Below are positions 51,314 to 59,965 of a DNA stretch of 64,000 bases, piece by piece. Position numbers and translations under genes: made by a program. The DNA is from Scatavimonas merdigallinarum (GTDB lineage: Bacteria; Bacillota; Clostridia; Oscillospirales; Acutalibacteraceae): assembly GCA_018713055.1 (NCBI GenBank), contig DVFW01000018.1:1-64000 (forward strand). Direction: 5' to 3'. The notes beneath the pieces are model-generated. The model was not told where the DNA came from, did no database searches, and saw only the letters and a list, made by a program, of their open reading frames with translations. How positions within the stretch are numbered: the first letter of the stretch is position 1; every line of letters starts with the position of its first letter.

Positions 51314-51598
51314 CTATATAGACGCAAAAGGATTCCTGAATTTTTTTCTGCGTTTTGGCGGGCAACGGTGGTTAACCAAAATGGTATCTTCCCCTATCAG
51401 CTCAATATTTTCCCAACGGATTACAATATCATCGCACCTGCCGAATATACCAAAACATTTCAACCGGCCGTAAATTACGATCGACACCAATCTGGCAGTG
51501 CATGTGTCCACTTCTACATCGTCTACAAAGCCCAGCCTGGCTCCGTCCTTTGCATTGATCACTTCCTTATGGCGCATATCGACAATACGGCAGTTCAT
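51314..51598 (-). CDS. ymxH: YlmC/YmxH family sporulation protein (PRC-barrel)
   Basis: 94-residue beta-barrel protein. NCRIVDMRHKEVINAKDGAR, LGFVDDVEVDTCTARLVSIV and YGRLKCFGIFGRCDDIVIRW, then IELIGEDTILVNH, are characteristic of the YlmC/YmxH group, which is restricted to spore formers. The exact role is unknown. The ATG at 51598 has AAAGG nine bases upstream; the open frame begins three codons earlier at a codon inside that site. A single gene on its own strand between rpsB and degV. Confidence 0.9.
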   Translation of the reverse strand: MNCRIVDMRHKEVINAKDGARLGFVDDVEVDTCTARLVSIVIYGRLKCFGIFGRCDDIVIRWENIELIGEDTILVNHRCPPKRRKKFRNPFASI

Positions 51599-51657
51599 AG
51601 AGGTCATCCTTTCTGTCGGTAAAATTGCCTGTTTTAAGTATATTCATAAATTAACGA

Positions 51658-51686
51658 TTGTATCACACACAGTTTTATGTTATGAT
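51658..51686 (+). promoter_or_regulatory. Promoter of degV
   Basis: TTGTAT (51658-51663), 17-base spacer, TATGAT (51681-51686) with TGT before the -10. Start near 51693, about 22 bases before the ATG. Confidence 0.6.
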
Positions 51687-51714
51687 GAAAAAAGATATTT
51701 TATGGAGGTTCATA

Positions 51715-52593
51715 ATGGAGAATTATGTTTTGATTTCCGACTGTACGCTGGATCTGCCTGCACAGCACTGCAGCGAGCTGGATATTCATGTAATTCCTAT
51801 GGAATTTACATTGGACGGGCGCCCCTTTAAGCATTATATTGACGCGCGCCAGTTGTCTTACCAGGCGTTTTATCAGGCAATGCGCACCGGCAGATTTTCC
51901 ACCACAAGCCAAATTAATTACAAAGAGTTTTCAAGCTTTTTTCAGCCCTTTTTGGAGAGCGGAAAAGACATCCTTTATATTTGCTTTACTTCCGGGATGA
52001 GCGGCACGTATAACACCTGCAGGATTGCAGTGGCCGATCTGCAAAAAAAATACCCGGACAGAAAAATAGTAATTGTGGACTCTTTGTGCGCTTCTGTTGG
52101 GGAAGGGCTGCTGGTTTACCATGCAGGGCTGAAAAAACGCGCCGGCATGCAGCTTTCTGCGCTTGCCGACTGGGTGGAGCAGAATAAGCAGCGCGTATGC
52201 CACTGGTTTGTTGTGGACGACCTGGAGCATTTAAAACGGGGCGGACGGATCGGCACTGTAACCGCCGCCTTTGGTAAAGCGTTGCAAATCAAGCCGCTTT
52301 TAAGCGTGGATTCAGACGGCAAACTTACAACTGTGGCGAAAATCCGGGGCGCCAGCAAGGTGTTGGAAGGCCTGGCTGACCGCCTGATAAGCGACGGCGC
52401 CAATACAAAGGAACAAACTGTAATCATAGGCCATGCCGACGTATTAGAAGACGCACAGGCACTGGACAGGCTGTTGAAAGAACGCGGCCTTATAAAGGAC
52501 AGCATCATCGCCGATATTGGACCGGTAATCGGCACGCACGTAGGCGCGGGCATGCTTGCGCTTACATTTATGGGGGAACGCCGTATGAAATAA
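51715..52593 (+). CDS. DegV family fatty-acid-binding protein
   Basis: 292 residues. DegV/FakB proteins hold a fatty acid that is phosphorylated by FakA for use in phospholipids. YVLISDCTLDLPAQHCSELD opens the first domain, FSTTSQINYKEFSSFF and CFTSGMSGTYNTCRIA line the lipid site (Ser-Gly-x-Ser-Gly-Thr), and VVDDLEHLKRGGRIG with KPLLSVDSDGKL complete the family. No fakA gene is in the window, so the role as FakB is assumed. GGAGG lies six bases before the ATG. Confidence 0.92.
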   Translation: MENYVLISDCTLDLPAQHCSELDIHVIPMEFTLDGRPFKHYIDARQLSYQAFYQAMRTGRFSTTSQINYKEFSSFFQPFLESGKDILYICFTSGMSGTYNTCRIAVADLQKKYPDRKIVIVDSLCASVGEGLLVYHAGLKKRAGMQLSALADWVEQNKQRVCHWFVVDDLEHLKRGGRIGTVTAAFGKALQIKPLLSVDSDGKLTTVAKIRGASKVLEGLADRLISDGANTKEQTVIIGHADVLEDAQALDRLLKERGLIKDSIIADIGPVIGTHVGAGMLALTFMGERRMK

Positions 52594-52675
52594 AGCAAAG
52601 CCTTTCGTTCCCTGCATAAGTTCTCATGCGGTTTTGCATATATCTTTTAAACTTAGGAATCTGGAGTGAAATATT

Positions 52676-53536
52676 ATGAAAAAAATCGTCGTCCTGTTTA
52701 TGAGCATATTGCTCTTTACCGCTGTGTTGGCCGGCTGCGGCGGCAATAATTTGACAATTGACGAGACAAAAGTTGGTGAAGACGGCTATTTGGGAAGTAC
52801 CTCTAACGATTCGTACGAATACGATGTGTTTGACACGCATATCCGTATTACAAAGTATATAGGTCAGGAGGCGCAGGTGGCCGTTCCTGAAAAGATTGAT
52901 GATAAATTTGTAACCCACATTGGCAACAGGGCTTTTACCGACGCCAGCCAGGAGCTTGTTACAAAAATTACGCTTCCTTCCAGCATTTCCGATATTCATG
53001 ATTATGCATTTTACGGTGCGATGGCGCTGCAGGAAATTGCGCTCGACAGCACAAACATGGACTTTACCGTAGTTGACGGCGTGCTTTTTACAAAGGATAT
53101 GACAAAGATCGTATGCTACCCGCAGAATAAATCTGCAAAGTCTTTTGAAATTCCTGCCTCTGTAAAAAGCATAAGCGGCAGTAATTTTGCCATGTGTACA
53201 CACCTGGAGAGCGTTACAATTCCGGATACGGTTACTTCTATTGGCGACTATGCGTTTCAGGGTTGTACAGCTTTGAAGGAAATGGCCATACCCGACGGTG
53301 TTACGCAAATGGGGTCGGCTGTTTTCCTTGGCTGCACCAGCCTTCAAACGCTGACGCTTCCAAGACATTTGCAGCAGGCAGATGAATCAATTATTTGGAA
53401 CTGTACCGCTTTAAAGGAAATCAACGGCTATGCTGGAACACCTGCAGAAGAAATTGCTACAAGCGCCGGCGTAAAATTTGTAAGCCTGGGATCCGTTGAT
53501 GCTGCACCGACAGAGCCTTCTACAGAAGAGGCATAA
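52676..53536 (+). CDS. Leucine-rich-repeat (BspA-type) lipoprotein
   Basis: 286-residue surface protein. The N-terminus is a lipoprotein signal (basic KK, hydrophobic stretch, lipobox LAGC with Cys at about residue 20). After a linker come four to five LRR_5 repeats of about 23 residues, for example VTIPDTVTSIGDYAFQGCTA and MAIPDGVTQMGSAVFLGCTS. Such repeats bind host or matrix proteins or act in folding of surface structures. The tail is Thr/Glu/Pro-rich. Function here unknown; it stands alone between degV and a terminator. Confidence 0.9.
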   Translation: MKKIVVLFMSILLFTAVLAGCGGNNLTIDETKVGEDGYLGSTSNDSYEYDVFDTHIRITKYIGQEAQVAVPEKIDDKFVTHIGNRAFTDASQELVTKITLPSSISDIHDYAFYGAMALQEIALDSTNMDFTVVDGVLFTKDMTKIVCYPQNKSAKSFEIPASVKSISGSNFAMCTHLESVTIPDTVTSIGDYAFQGCTALKEMAIPDGVTQMGSAVFLGCTSLQTLTLPRHLQQADESIIWNCTALKEINGYAGTPAEEIATSAGVKFVSLGSVDAAPTEPSTEEA

Positions 53537-53571
53537 ATTTTTCTTTTTTACTTTTAGTACTATACATATAT

Positions 53572-53604
53572 AAAAAACGCCCGTTTCAACACAGGCGTTT
53601 TTTT
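53572..53604. terminator. Bidirectional terminator between the LRR lipoprotein gene and the V-ATPase operon
   Basis: Ten-bp stem AAAAAACGCC/GGCGTTTTTT with a 12-base loop; T-runs on both strands. The remaining 63 bases up to the subunit D stop hold no gene. Confidence 0.88.
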
Positions 53605-53667
53605 ATATGTTTTTCAATAACGTGGGATTGCACTACTGTCACCGCTGTGCGGCGGTTATGCTATAAT

Positions 53668-54324
53668 TCAGCGGTTTTCATAACCGTGCGCTTGTTTGAG
53701 CATCATATCCTTTACCTTCATCAGGCGGATCTGTGTGCTGCGTTCATTTTCATCAAGCTTCATGGTAATATATTTAATATCGCTCTGCATCTGCGGGATC
53801 ATGACATGCTCTAATGCATTAACTCTGCGCCGGGTCTTTTCAATTTCATTTGCCATAAGCTGGCAGGATTTTTCACACTCCGCCAAGCGAAGCATATCCG
53901 GCAAAACATTTTCCAGTGACTTTACTGCGTCGTCCAGGTCTGCCGAAGTAAAAGCAAAGCCGTAAGTATAAATATCGTTTGCATTGGGCGTTCTTGTCTG
54001 ATATTCAAAAACCGGTATGTCAACGCTCATCACATTTTTGGTGCCAAGATTTAGAGAAACCTCCTGCTTTGGCGCTAAAAGTGCCGCGTTGAGAACCGCA
54101 TCGGACATAGAAGCCCTGGCCAGGACAAAATTTTGATTAGCCCTTTTAATCCCCCGCTCCACGCGCTGACGCAGAACTTTATTCTCCCTGACAAGCTCTA
54201 AAAATTGCCGCATGAGCTCGTCGCGTTTATCTTTTAAAAGTTTATGGCCGCGCATTGCCGTCAGCAGCTTTTTCTTCAGGCGTGTAAGCTCCATTCTGGT
54301 TGGGTTAACCGTTGTAGAAGCCAC
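53668..54324 (-). CDS. ntpD: V/A-type ATP synthase subunit D
   Basis: Central rotor shaft of the enzyme, 218 residues. It is a long two-helix coiled coil: NPTRMELTRLKKKLLTAMRG, LLKDKRDELMRQFLELVREN and the C-terminal helix with ETRRRVNALEHVMIPQMQS (the conserved RVNALE motif). Start is GTG at 54324 with GAGGTG seven bases before it. Last gene of the operon. Confidence 0.95.
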   Translation of the reverse strand: MASTTVNPTRMELTRLKKKLLTAMRGHKLLKDKRDELMRQFLELVRENKVLRQRVERGIKRANQNFVLARASMSDAVLNAALLAPKQEVSLNLGTKNVMSVDIPVFEYQTRTPNANDIYTYGFAFTSADLDDAVKSLENVLPDMLRLAECEKSCQLMANEIEKTRRRVNALEHVMIPQMQSDIKYITMKLDENERSTQIRLMKVKDMMLKQAHGYENR

Positions 54325-54344
54325 TGGTTTTCACCTCTTTTTCC

Positions 54345-55715
54345 TCACTTGCCGTAGTATTCGTCTAGAAATTCATCCTTAATTCGCTTAAGCTCGCTTC
54401 TGGGAAGAATAGATAAAAGCTTCCACCCTATTTGCAGCGTTTCCTCAATTTCCCGGTTTGTATTGTAACCTTGGGACACATATTCTTTTTCAAATGCGTC
54501 TGCAAATTGTGCATAAAGTTTATCTATATCTGTCAGCGCAGCCTCACCCAGAATAACCATAAGCTCCTTTGCATCTTTTCCCCTTGCGTAAGCTGCAAAC
54601 AGCTGGTTCATCGTGTTGGCGTGGTCTGCTCTGGTTTTTCCGGCTCCAATGCCCTTATCTTTTAAACGGCTCAGCGAAGGCAGCACATCTATGGGAGGCA
54701 TAATGTTTTTCCGGTACAGGTCACGGCTTAAAATAATTTGACCTTCTGTGATATATCCTGTCAAGTCAGGGATTGGATGGGTTTTGTCATCCTCTGGCAT
54801 AGTCAGGATTGGAATTAGCGTGATGCTTCCCTGCTTTCCCTTCTGCCGGCCCGCACGCTCATATAGAGATGCAAGGTCTGTATACATGTATCCGGGATAA
54901 CCGCGCCTGCCCGGTACCTCCTTGCGCGCTGCAGAAACCTCGCGCAGGGCGTCTGCGTAATTTGTGATGTCCGTCATAATAACAAGCACGTGCATCCCCG
55001 CATCAAACGCCAGGTATTCCGCCGCTGTGAGCGCCATGCGCGGCGTTGCAATGCGTTCAATAGCCGGGTCGTTCGCAAGATTGACAAACATAACTGTTCT
55101 GTCGATTGCACCGGTTTCTTTAAAGCTCTCAACAAAATAATTGGATTCTTCAAAGGTAATACCCATGGCGGCAAAGACAACGGCAAACGGTTCTTTGGTA
55201 CCGCGGACTTTCGCCTGCCTTGCAATCTGTGCTGCTAGGTTCGCATGCGGAAGCCCCGAGGCGGAAAAAATGGGAAGTTTTTGGCCGCGGACCAGCGTAT
55301 TAAGGCCGTCAATAGCCGAAACGCCCGTTTGGATAAATTCCTGCGGATAGTTGCGCGCCGCGGGGTTCATGGGAAGCCCGTTGATATCCATGCGTTTTTC
55401 CGGTAAAATTTCCGGACCGCCGTCGATCGGGTTTCCAAGGCCGTCAAAAACGCGGCTAAGCATATCTGCACTGACGCCCAGCTGCATGCTCCTTCCCAAA
55501 AAGCGCACCTTGCTGTTGGAAAGGTTAATTCCGGCGGAATTTTCAAATAATTGCACCAACGCATTGCCACCGTCAATTTCCAACACCTTACAGCGCCGTT
55601 TTTCACCGTTTGCAAGCTCTATTTCTCCAAGATCGTTATATCGTACGTCTTCTACGCCCCTAACAAGCATAAGGGGGCCTGCTACCTCTTCAATTGTTCT
55701 GTATTCCTTTGGCAT
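54345..55715 (-). CDS. ntpB: V/A-type ATP synthase subunit B (non-catalytic)
   Basis: 456 residues. Forms the hexamer head with subunit A. It lacks the Walker A loop, showing SASGLPHANLAAQIARQAKV where A has a P-loop, and carries GITFEESNYFVESFKETGAI and PGYMYTDLASLYERAGRQKG. The C-terminal Arg finger region SRDLYRKNIMPPIDVLPSLS is intact. Start and subunit A stop overlap as TGATG. Confidence 0.97.
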   Translation of the reverse strand: MPKEYRTIEEVAGPLMLVRGVEDVRYNDLGEIELANGEKRRCKVLEIDGGNALVQLFENSAGINLSNSKVRFLGRSMQLGVSADMLSRVFDGLGNPIDGGPEILPEKRMDINGLPMNPAARNYPQEFIQTGVSAIDGLNTLVRGQKLPIFSASGLPHANLAAQIARQAKVRGTKEPFAVVFAAMGITFEESNYFVESFKETGAIDRTVMFVNLANDPAIERIATPRMALTAAEYLAFDAGMHVLVIMTDITNYADALREVSAARKEVPGRRGYPGYMYTDLASLYERAGRQKGKQGSITLIPILTMPEDDKTHPIPDLTGYITEGQIILSRDLYRKNIMPPIDVLPSLSRLKDKGIGAGKTRADHANTMNQLFAAYARGKDAKELMVILGEAALTDIDKLYAQFADAFEKEYVSQGYNTNREIEETLQIGWKLLSILPRSELKRIKDEFLDEYYGK

Positions 55716-57484
55716 CAGAAATCCGCTCCTTTGCTTGCTTCGTTTCCCATATCGATATCAAGCTGCTCCATTAAAAATGCATATTCTTTCTCCATATCCT
55801 GCGCCGGCACATATTTAAACCGGCCCAGACGCTCCCTGACAGGCATTTTCACAAGGTTTTCAACCGTTGCGCCCTTTTCCAGCGCCTGCATGGCTTTTTG
55901 ATAATAGGCAAGCACCAGCTGCATCATCCTGTGCTGCTTTGCAAGCGGCGTATAGGTGTCTACCTCATGAAAGGCATCCTGATGCAGAAAATCCTCTCGA
56001 ATAGAACGTGCGGCTTCCAGTTTAATTCTGTCGGGCGGCGAAAGGGCGTCCATACCGACCAGCTTGACAATTTCGTCCAGTTCTGCTTCCTCCTGCAAGA
56101 TACGCATCAGGCTATGCCGGCACTCCATCCAGTCCGGCGCAACCGTTTGATTAAACCAGTTGGCCATTGTATCAAGGTAAAGCGAATAGCTTTTCAGCCA
56201 ATTAATCGCTGGAAAATGGCGCTTATAGGCAAGGTCTGAATCCAAGCCCCAAAAAACCTTTACAATGCGCAGTGTTGCCTGTGAAACCGGCTCTGAAATA
56301 TCTCCTCCAGGGGGCGATACAGCGCCGATAACAGAAAGCGCGCCTTCCGTATCTGCACTGCCCAGTGTGATGACACGCCCCGCTCTCTCATAAAATTGTG
56401 CAAGACGGCTGCCCAGATACGCGGGGTAGCCCTCTTCCCCGGGCATTTCCTCCAAACGGCCGGACATTTCACGCAGTGCTTCCGCCCAACGTGAGGTAGA
56501 ATCGCCCATCAGCGCAACGGAAAAGCCCATATCGCGAAAATATTCCGCAATGGTAATACCCGTGTAAATAGAAGCCTCGCGCGCTGCGACAGGCATATCC
56601 GATGTATTGGCAATCAGTACGGTGCGCTTCATCAACGAGTAGCCCGTTTTGGGATCGATCAGTTCTGGAAACTCATTAAGAACGTCTGTCATTTCATTGC
56701 CGCGCTCCCCACAGCCAATGTAGACCACAATGTCCGCCTCCGCCCATTTGGCAAGCTGGTGCTGCACCACTGTTTTTCCGCTGCCAAACGGCCCGGGCAC
56801 GGCGGCAACACCGCCCTTTGCAATGGGAAAAAGCGTGTCGATCACGCGCTGACCCGTAACAAGGGGCATTTCCGGCGAGAGTTTTTGTTTATAGGGACGC
56901 CCCACGCGGACCGGCCATTTTTGCATCAGGCTTACTTTTACGTCTCCTTCTTCTGTTGCAATGACCGCCACCGTATCTGTTACGGTAAAGGAACCCGCCT
57001 GTATGCTTTTTACTGTGCCGCGCAGTTTATGCGGAACCATAATTTTTTGCCGGACGATCTCTGTCTCCTGCACGAGGCCAAGTACGTCGCCGGCCTCGAC
57101 CCGGTCGCCTTCTTTGGCAACAGGCTGAAACTCCCATTTTTTGTCCCTTTTAAGCGACGGGACCTCCACACCCCTTTGCAGATTGTTGCCGCTGACTTTC
57201 ATAATATCATCAAGCGGCCTTTGGATGCCGTCATAAATACTGCCGATCAGGCCGGGGCCCAGCTCAACGCTCAACGGCAGTCCGGTAGATTCCACCGGCT
57301 CGCCCGGCCCGAGCCCGGAGGTTTCTTCATAAACCTGAATGGAAGCCCTGTCACCGTGCATTTCTATAATTTCCCCGATCAGCCTTTGGGAGCTGACACG
57401 TACGACGTCAAACATATTTGCATTGCGCATTCCCTCGGCAATGACAAGGGGGCCTGCAACCTTTTTAATGATACCTGTGCTCAT
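55715..57484 (-). CDS. ntpA: V/A-type ATP synthase subunit A (catalytic)
   Basis: Catalytic ATPase subunit, 589 residues. The P-loop is GPFGSGKTVVQHQLAKWAEA near residue 235; VYIGCGERGNEMTDVLNEFP and VALMGDSTSRWAEALREMSG follow, and the A-specific non-homologous insertion lies before the P-loop (EGDVKVSLMQKWPVRVGRPY). The ATG at 57484 was chosen because GGA lies seven bases upstream and the family begins STGIIKKVAGPLVIAEGM; an ATG seven codons earlier has no site. Confidence 0.97.
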   Translation of the reverse strand: MSTGIIKKVAGPLVIAEGMRNANMFDVVRVSSQRLIGEIIEMHGDRASIQVYEETSGLGPGEPVESTGLPLSVELGPGLIGSIYDGIQRPLDDIMKVSGNNLQRGVEVPSLKRDKKWEFQPVAKEGDRVEAGDVLGLVQETEIVRQKIMVPHKLRGTVKSIQAGSFTVTDTVAVIATEEGDVKVSLMQKWPVRVGRPYKQKLSPEMPLVTGQRVIDTLFPIAKGGVAAVPGPFGSGKTVVQHQLAKWAEADIVVYIGCGERGNEMTDVLNEFPELIDPKTGYSLMKRTVLIANTSDMPVAAREASIYTGITIAEYFRDMGFSVALMGDSTSRWAEALREMSGRLEEMPGEEGYPAYLGSRLAQFYERAGRVITLGSADTEGALSVIGAVSPPGGDISEPVSQATLRIVKVFWGLDSDLAYKRHFPAINWLKSYSLYLDTMANWFNQTVAPDWMECRHSLMRILQEEAELDEIVKLVGMDALSPPDRIKLEAARSIREDFLHQDAFHEVDTYTPLAKQHRMMQLVLAYYQKAMQALEKGATVENLVKMPVRERLGRFKYVPAQDMEKEYAFLMEQLDIDMGNEASKGADF

Positions 57485-57557
57485 AGTCAATTCCGTTCCT
57501 TCCATGGGTATTTCCTGCGCCTGAAGCCTGCAGCGGTCAGGAGCCTTTTTAAGTGAA

Positions 57558-57875
57558 TCAATCGTTAAACAGAATATCGGACCCGACGGCTTTTTCCACA
57601 GAGCGCCTGACGTTTGTCATGCCCATCCCTGTATTTCCATATGCGCCTGGTATGGGGATTACAGCGGGCAATGCAGAAGAAGCATAGCGGGCAAATTCTT
57701 TTTCATAAGCAAGGGCAAGCGCTTCTGTAACATATACTACGGCATACTTGCCAGTACAAACCTTACGGATTTTTGAAAGCGCGTCTTCCTCCGGCTCTAC
57801 AAAGACCACGTCAAGCCCAAGCGCAGCAAACCCGTATATGCTGTCCCGGTCGCCGATTACAGCTATTCTATACAT
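57558..57875 (-). CDS. ntpG: V/A-type ATP synthase subunit F
   Basis: Small rotor protein of 105 residues that binds subunit D and may regulate activity. YRIAVIGDRDSIYGFAALGL and the last part RRSVEKAVGSDILF are typical of the family (atpF of A-type, NtpG in Enterococcus). The ATG at 57875 lies within the last codons of subunit C, so translation is coupled; an in-frame codon upstream at 57902 is less likely. Confidence 0.92.
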   Translation of the reverse strand: MYRIAVIGDRDSIYGFAALGLDVVFVEPEEDALSKIRKVCTGKYAVVYVTEALALAYEKEFARYASSALPAVIPIPGAYGNTGMGMTNVRRSVEKAVGSDILFND

Positions 57876-58836
57876 ACATATCGCGCAGCCTTTCTTTAAC
57901 AATTTGCAGATCCAGGCCGTTTCGCTTTGCCGAAAGGATCAGCCTTACCGCTTTAATTTCTGTTTCTCTGGCAATGACGTACGCCGCAAGAGGCCCAATG
58001 GAAAACGGTTCCCACTTTTGTGTTTGCAACTGATGGATCAACAGATCGTCGCACCATTTTTCAAAAGCTGCCGGTGATTGCTTAAGCGCCTCTACCGCTG
58101 CCGCGTAATCTGTAAAACGCAAATAGGCGTAAAGCTCTTCGAGAGATTTGGACGCAGCCCTTGCAAGCAGCTGCGTGTTAAGTGTTTCACACGCGGCCAG
58201 GCTGTTTTGGATAAACGCAAGCGTTTTTCCCGTTTTACAGCAGCGCACTGCTATTTTGATGTCTGCAAACGCAACGGTAAGTTCCGCATAAAGGGAAAGC
58301 ACCTCGCTTTTCGCCTGCAGACTAAGCGCTCGCACCGTTTGCAGGCAAGCCTTGTCGATAATGCTATCGCAAAGCTGTCCATCGCCTGTCTGCAGCAGCA
58401 CCGTCATTGCCTGCCTGGCACAATCCTGCATAGCATAAGGTAAGTCAGTATAAACCCGCTTGCCGACCGATTCATAAATATGCTGCGCCGGTACCGTTCC
58501 GTTAGGAAGAAAGATCCCCGACGGATCCACACTGCGTGTAATTGCCTTGACAGACGCTTTTAAATTATGAAAATCGCTTTGTACAAGAAAAACATCAAAC
58601 GCATGAACGTCATCCACCAGCTCGCGCATCAGTCGCCAGGTTTTTTCCTGCTCTGCCTGTAAAAGGTCTTCTGCGCTTTGCTCCTGTCCTTCCTTGCCCC
58701 ATCCCTTGTCTGCAAGAAAACGCAGGCATTGCTGTTCATCCTTGCAGGCAAGCAACGCGTCCAGGTCCTGCTTTCCAAAAAGCTGCAGTTCTTTTGCCCG
58801 TATCCGGGCAACTGCATAGGTATAATCTGCCGCCAT
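57868..58836 (-). CDS. ntpC: V/A-type ATP synthase subunit C
   Basis: Links the rotor shaft to the membrane ring, 322 residues, all helical (DYTYAVARIRAKELQLFGKQ at the start, three similar helical repeats). The C-terminus is ILSAKRNGLDLQIVKERLRD. The start is placed at ATG 58836, with AAAAGGAGG 12 bases upstream. An upstream TTG at 58860 would sit inside that ribosome site. Confidence 0.93.
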   Translation of the reverse strand: MAADYTYAVARIRAKELQLFGKQDLDALLACKDEQQCLRFLADKGWGKEGQEQSAEDLLQAEQEKTWRLMRELVDDVHAFDVFLVQSDFHNLKASVKAITRSVDPSGIFLPNGTVPAQHIYESVGKRVYTDLPYAMQDCARQAMTVLLQTGDGQLCDSIIDKACLQTVRALSLQAKSEVLSLYAELTVAFADIKIAVRCCKTGKTLAFIQNSLAACETLNTQLLARAASKSLEELYAYLRFTDYAAAVEALKQSPAAFEKWCDDLLIHQLQTQKWEPFSIGPLAAYVIARETEIKAVRLILSAKRNGLDLQIVKERLRDMYV

Positions 58837-58856
58837 ATATGTGAAAAGCCTCCTTT

Positions 58857-59441
58857 TCAAGTAAAGAGCAGTCTTTGCACCTCGTCCTGCAATTGTTCAT
58901 GCGCGCCGGAAAACAGCGCTTCAAAAGAACAATTTTCTTCAATATCCCCGTAAAGCAGGATGAAGCCGCCGTCTATACGGGCAGGCTGCCGTGCAAGCGT
59001 CAGCCTGCCGTTTGCCCTGCTTTGCAGCTCGTCATGAAAAAATTGAGGCATACGCGCAAGATCCTTTTGGCAAAGTGCAATTTGTCCCGAAGCCTTTTGC
59101 GCGTATTTGTCGATCATTTTCAGCAGCAGGGTAAAATATTCGTCCGCAGGCAAGCTTAAAAGCGCAGTTTTTGCCTGGCAGATGATATTGCCTATTATCT
59201 GCTGCTTTGCCTGTAAAAGTGCCTTGCGTTTTACAATTGCCGCCGAAGACTTTCCTCTTTCCAGAATATCTTTACATTGTACCGCCGCTTTTTCTTCCAT
59301 TTTCAGGGCTTCTTCCCGTCCTGCATCCTGTGCCTGCTGTGCAATTTCCCGCACCTGGGAATCGGCTTCTGCTTGTATTCTTGCGGCGGCATCCTGTGCT
59401 TGCCGGTCGATCTGTTCCAGTATTTTATCTATTCCTGCCAT
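58857..59441 (-). CDS. ntpE: V/A-type ATP synthase subunit E
   Basis: Peripheral stalk protein, 194 residues. The N-terminal half is a long charged coiled coil (ILEQIDRQAQDAAARIQAEA to EEALKMEEKAAVQCKDILER) and the C-terminal half is the globular head with GRLTLARQPARIDGGFILLY. Pairs with the G/H subunit encoded at the start of the operon. Confidence 0.9.
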   Translation of the reverse strand: MAGIDKILEQIDRQAQDAAARIQAEADSQVREIAQQAQDAGREEALKMEEKAAVQCKDILERGKSSAAIVKRKALLQAKQQIIGNIICQAKTALLSLPADEYFTLLLKMIDKYAQKASGQIALCQKDLARMPQFFHDELQSRANGRLTLARQPARIDGGFILLYGDIEENCSFEALFSGAHEQLQDEVQRLLFT

Positions 59442-59482
59442 AAGCGTCTGTTTCTCCCGTTCCGGTTATTTTTATAATAAAA

Positions 59483-59965
59483 TTATACATCCAATCCAGG
59501 AATATTAAAAATAGCAAGCATGGAAATAAGCAGCGCAAGGATTGCATACGTTTCCACCATGGCGGGCAAAAGAAGCGCTTTCCCAAACTGGTCCGGCTTT
59601 TTCGAGATTGTGCCGATCCCTGCCACCGAGCATTTCCCCTGATGGATTGCCGAAAAGAGCCCCGCAAAGGCAATGGGCAGGCTTGCACCAAGATAAAGCA
59701 GCCCCTTTGTTGGCGAAATATTGGGATCCCCGCCCAGAATGCCAATATTGGAAAGAATCAAAAAAGCCACCAGCAAGCCATAAATGCCCTGTGTTGCGGG
59801 CAACAGCTGAAAAATAAGCACCTTACCGAACTTGGAAGGGTCTTCTGTCAAAACACCGGCCGCCGCAATGCCCGCTTTTCCAACGCCGATTGCAGAGCCC
59901 GTGCCAGCAAGAAAGGTTGCCAGCGCAGCGCCCAGCAAAGCAAAAACCAAACCCAAATTATCCAT
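59483..59965 (-). CDS. ntpK: V-type ATPase c-ring (proteolipid) subunit K, sodium-type residues
   Basis: 160 residues forming four membrane helices (two tandem hairpins). The ion-carrying carboxylate is Glu138 in AMVETYAILAL; the first hairpin has lost its carboxylate, as in V-ATPases. The Enterococcus hirae sodium ligands have counterparts here: Leu55, Thr58, Gln59 (LLPATQGIYG), Gln109 (SAIHQGKCS) and Glu138. This suggests sodium transport. The ATG at 59965 has AAGGAGG nine bases upstream. It overlaps the subunit I gene by eight bases. Confidence 0.95.
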   Translation of the reverse strand: MDNLGLVFALLGAALATFLAGTGSAIGVGKAGIAAAGVLTEDPSKFGKVLIFQLLPATQGIYGLLVAFLILSNIGILGGDPNISPTKGLLYLGASLPIAFAGLFSAIHQGKCSVAGIGTISKKPDQFGKALLLPAMVETYAILALLISMLAIFNIPGLDV

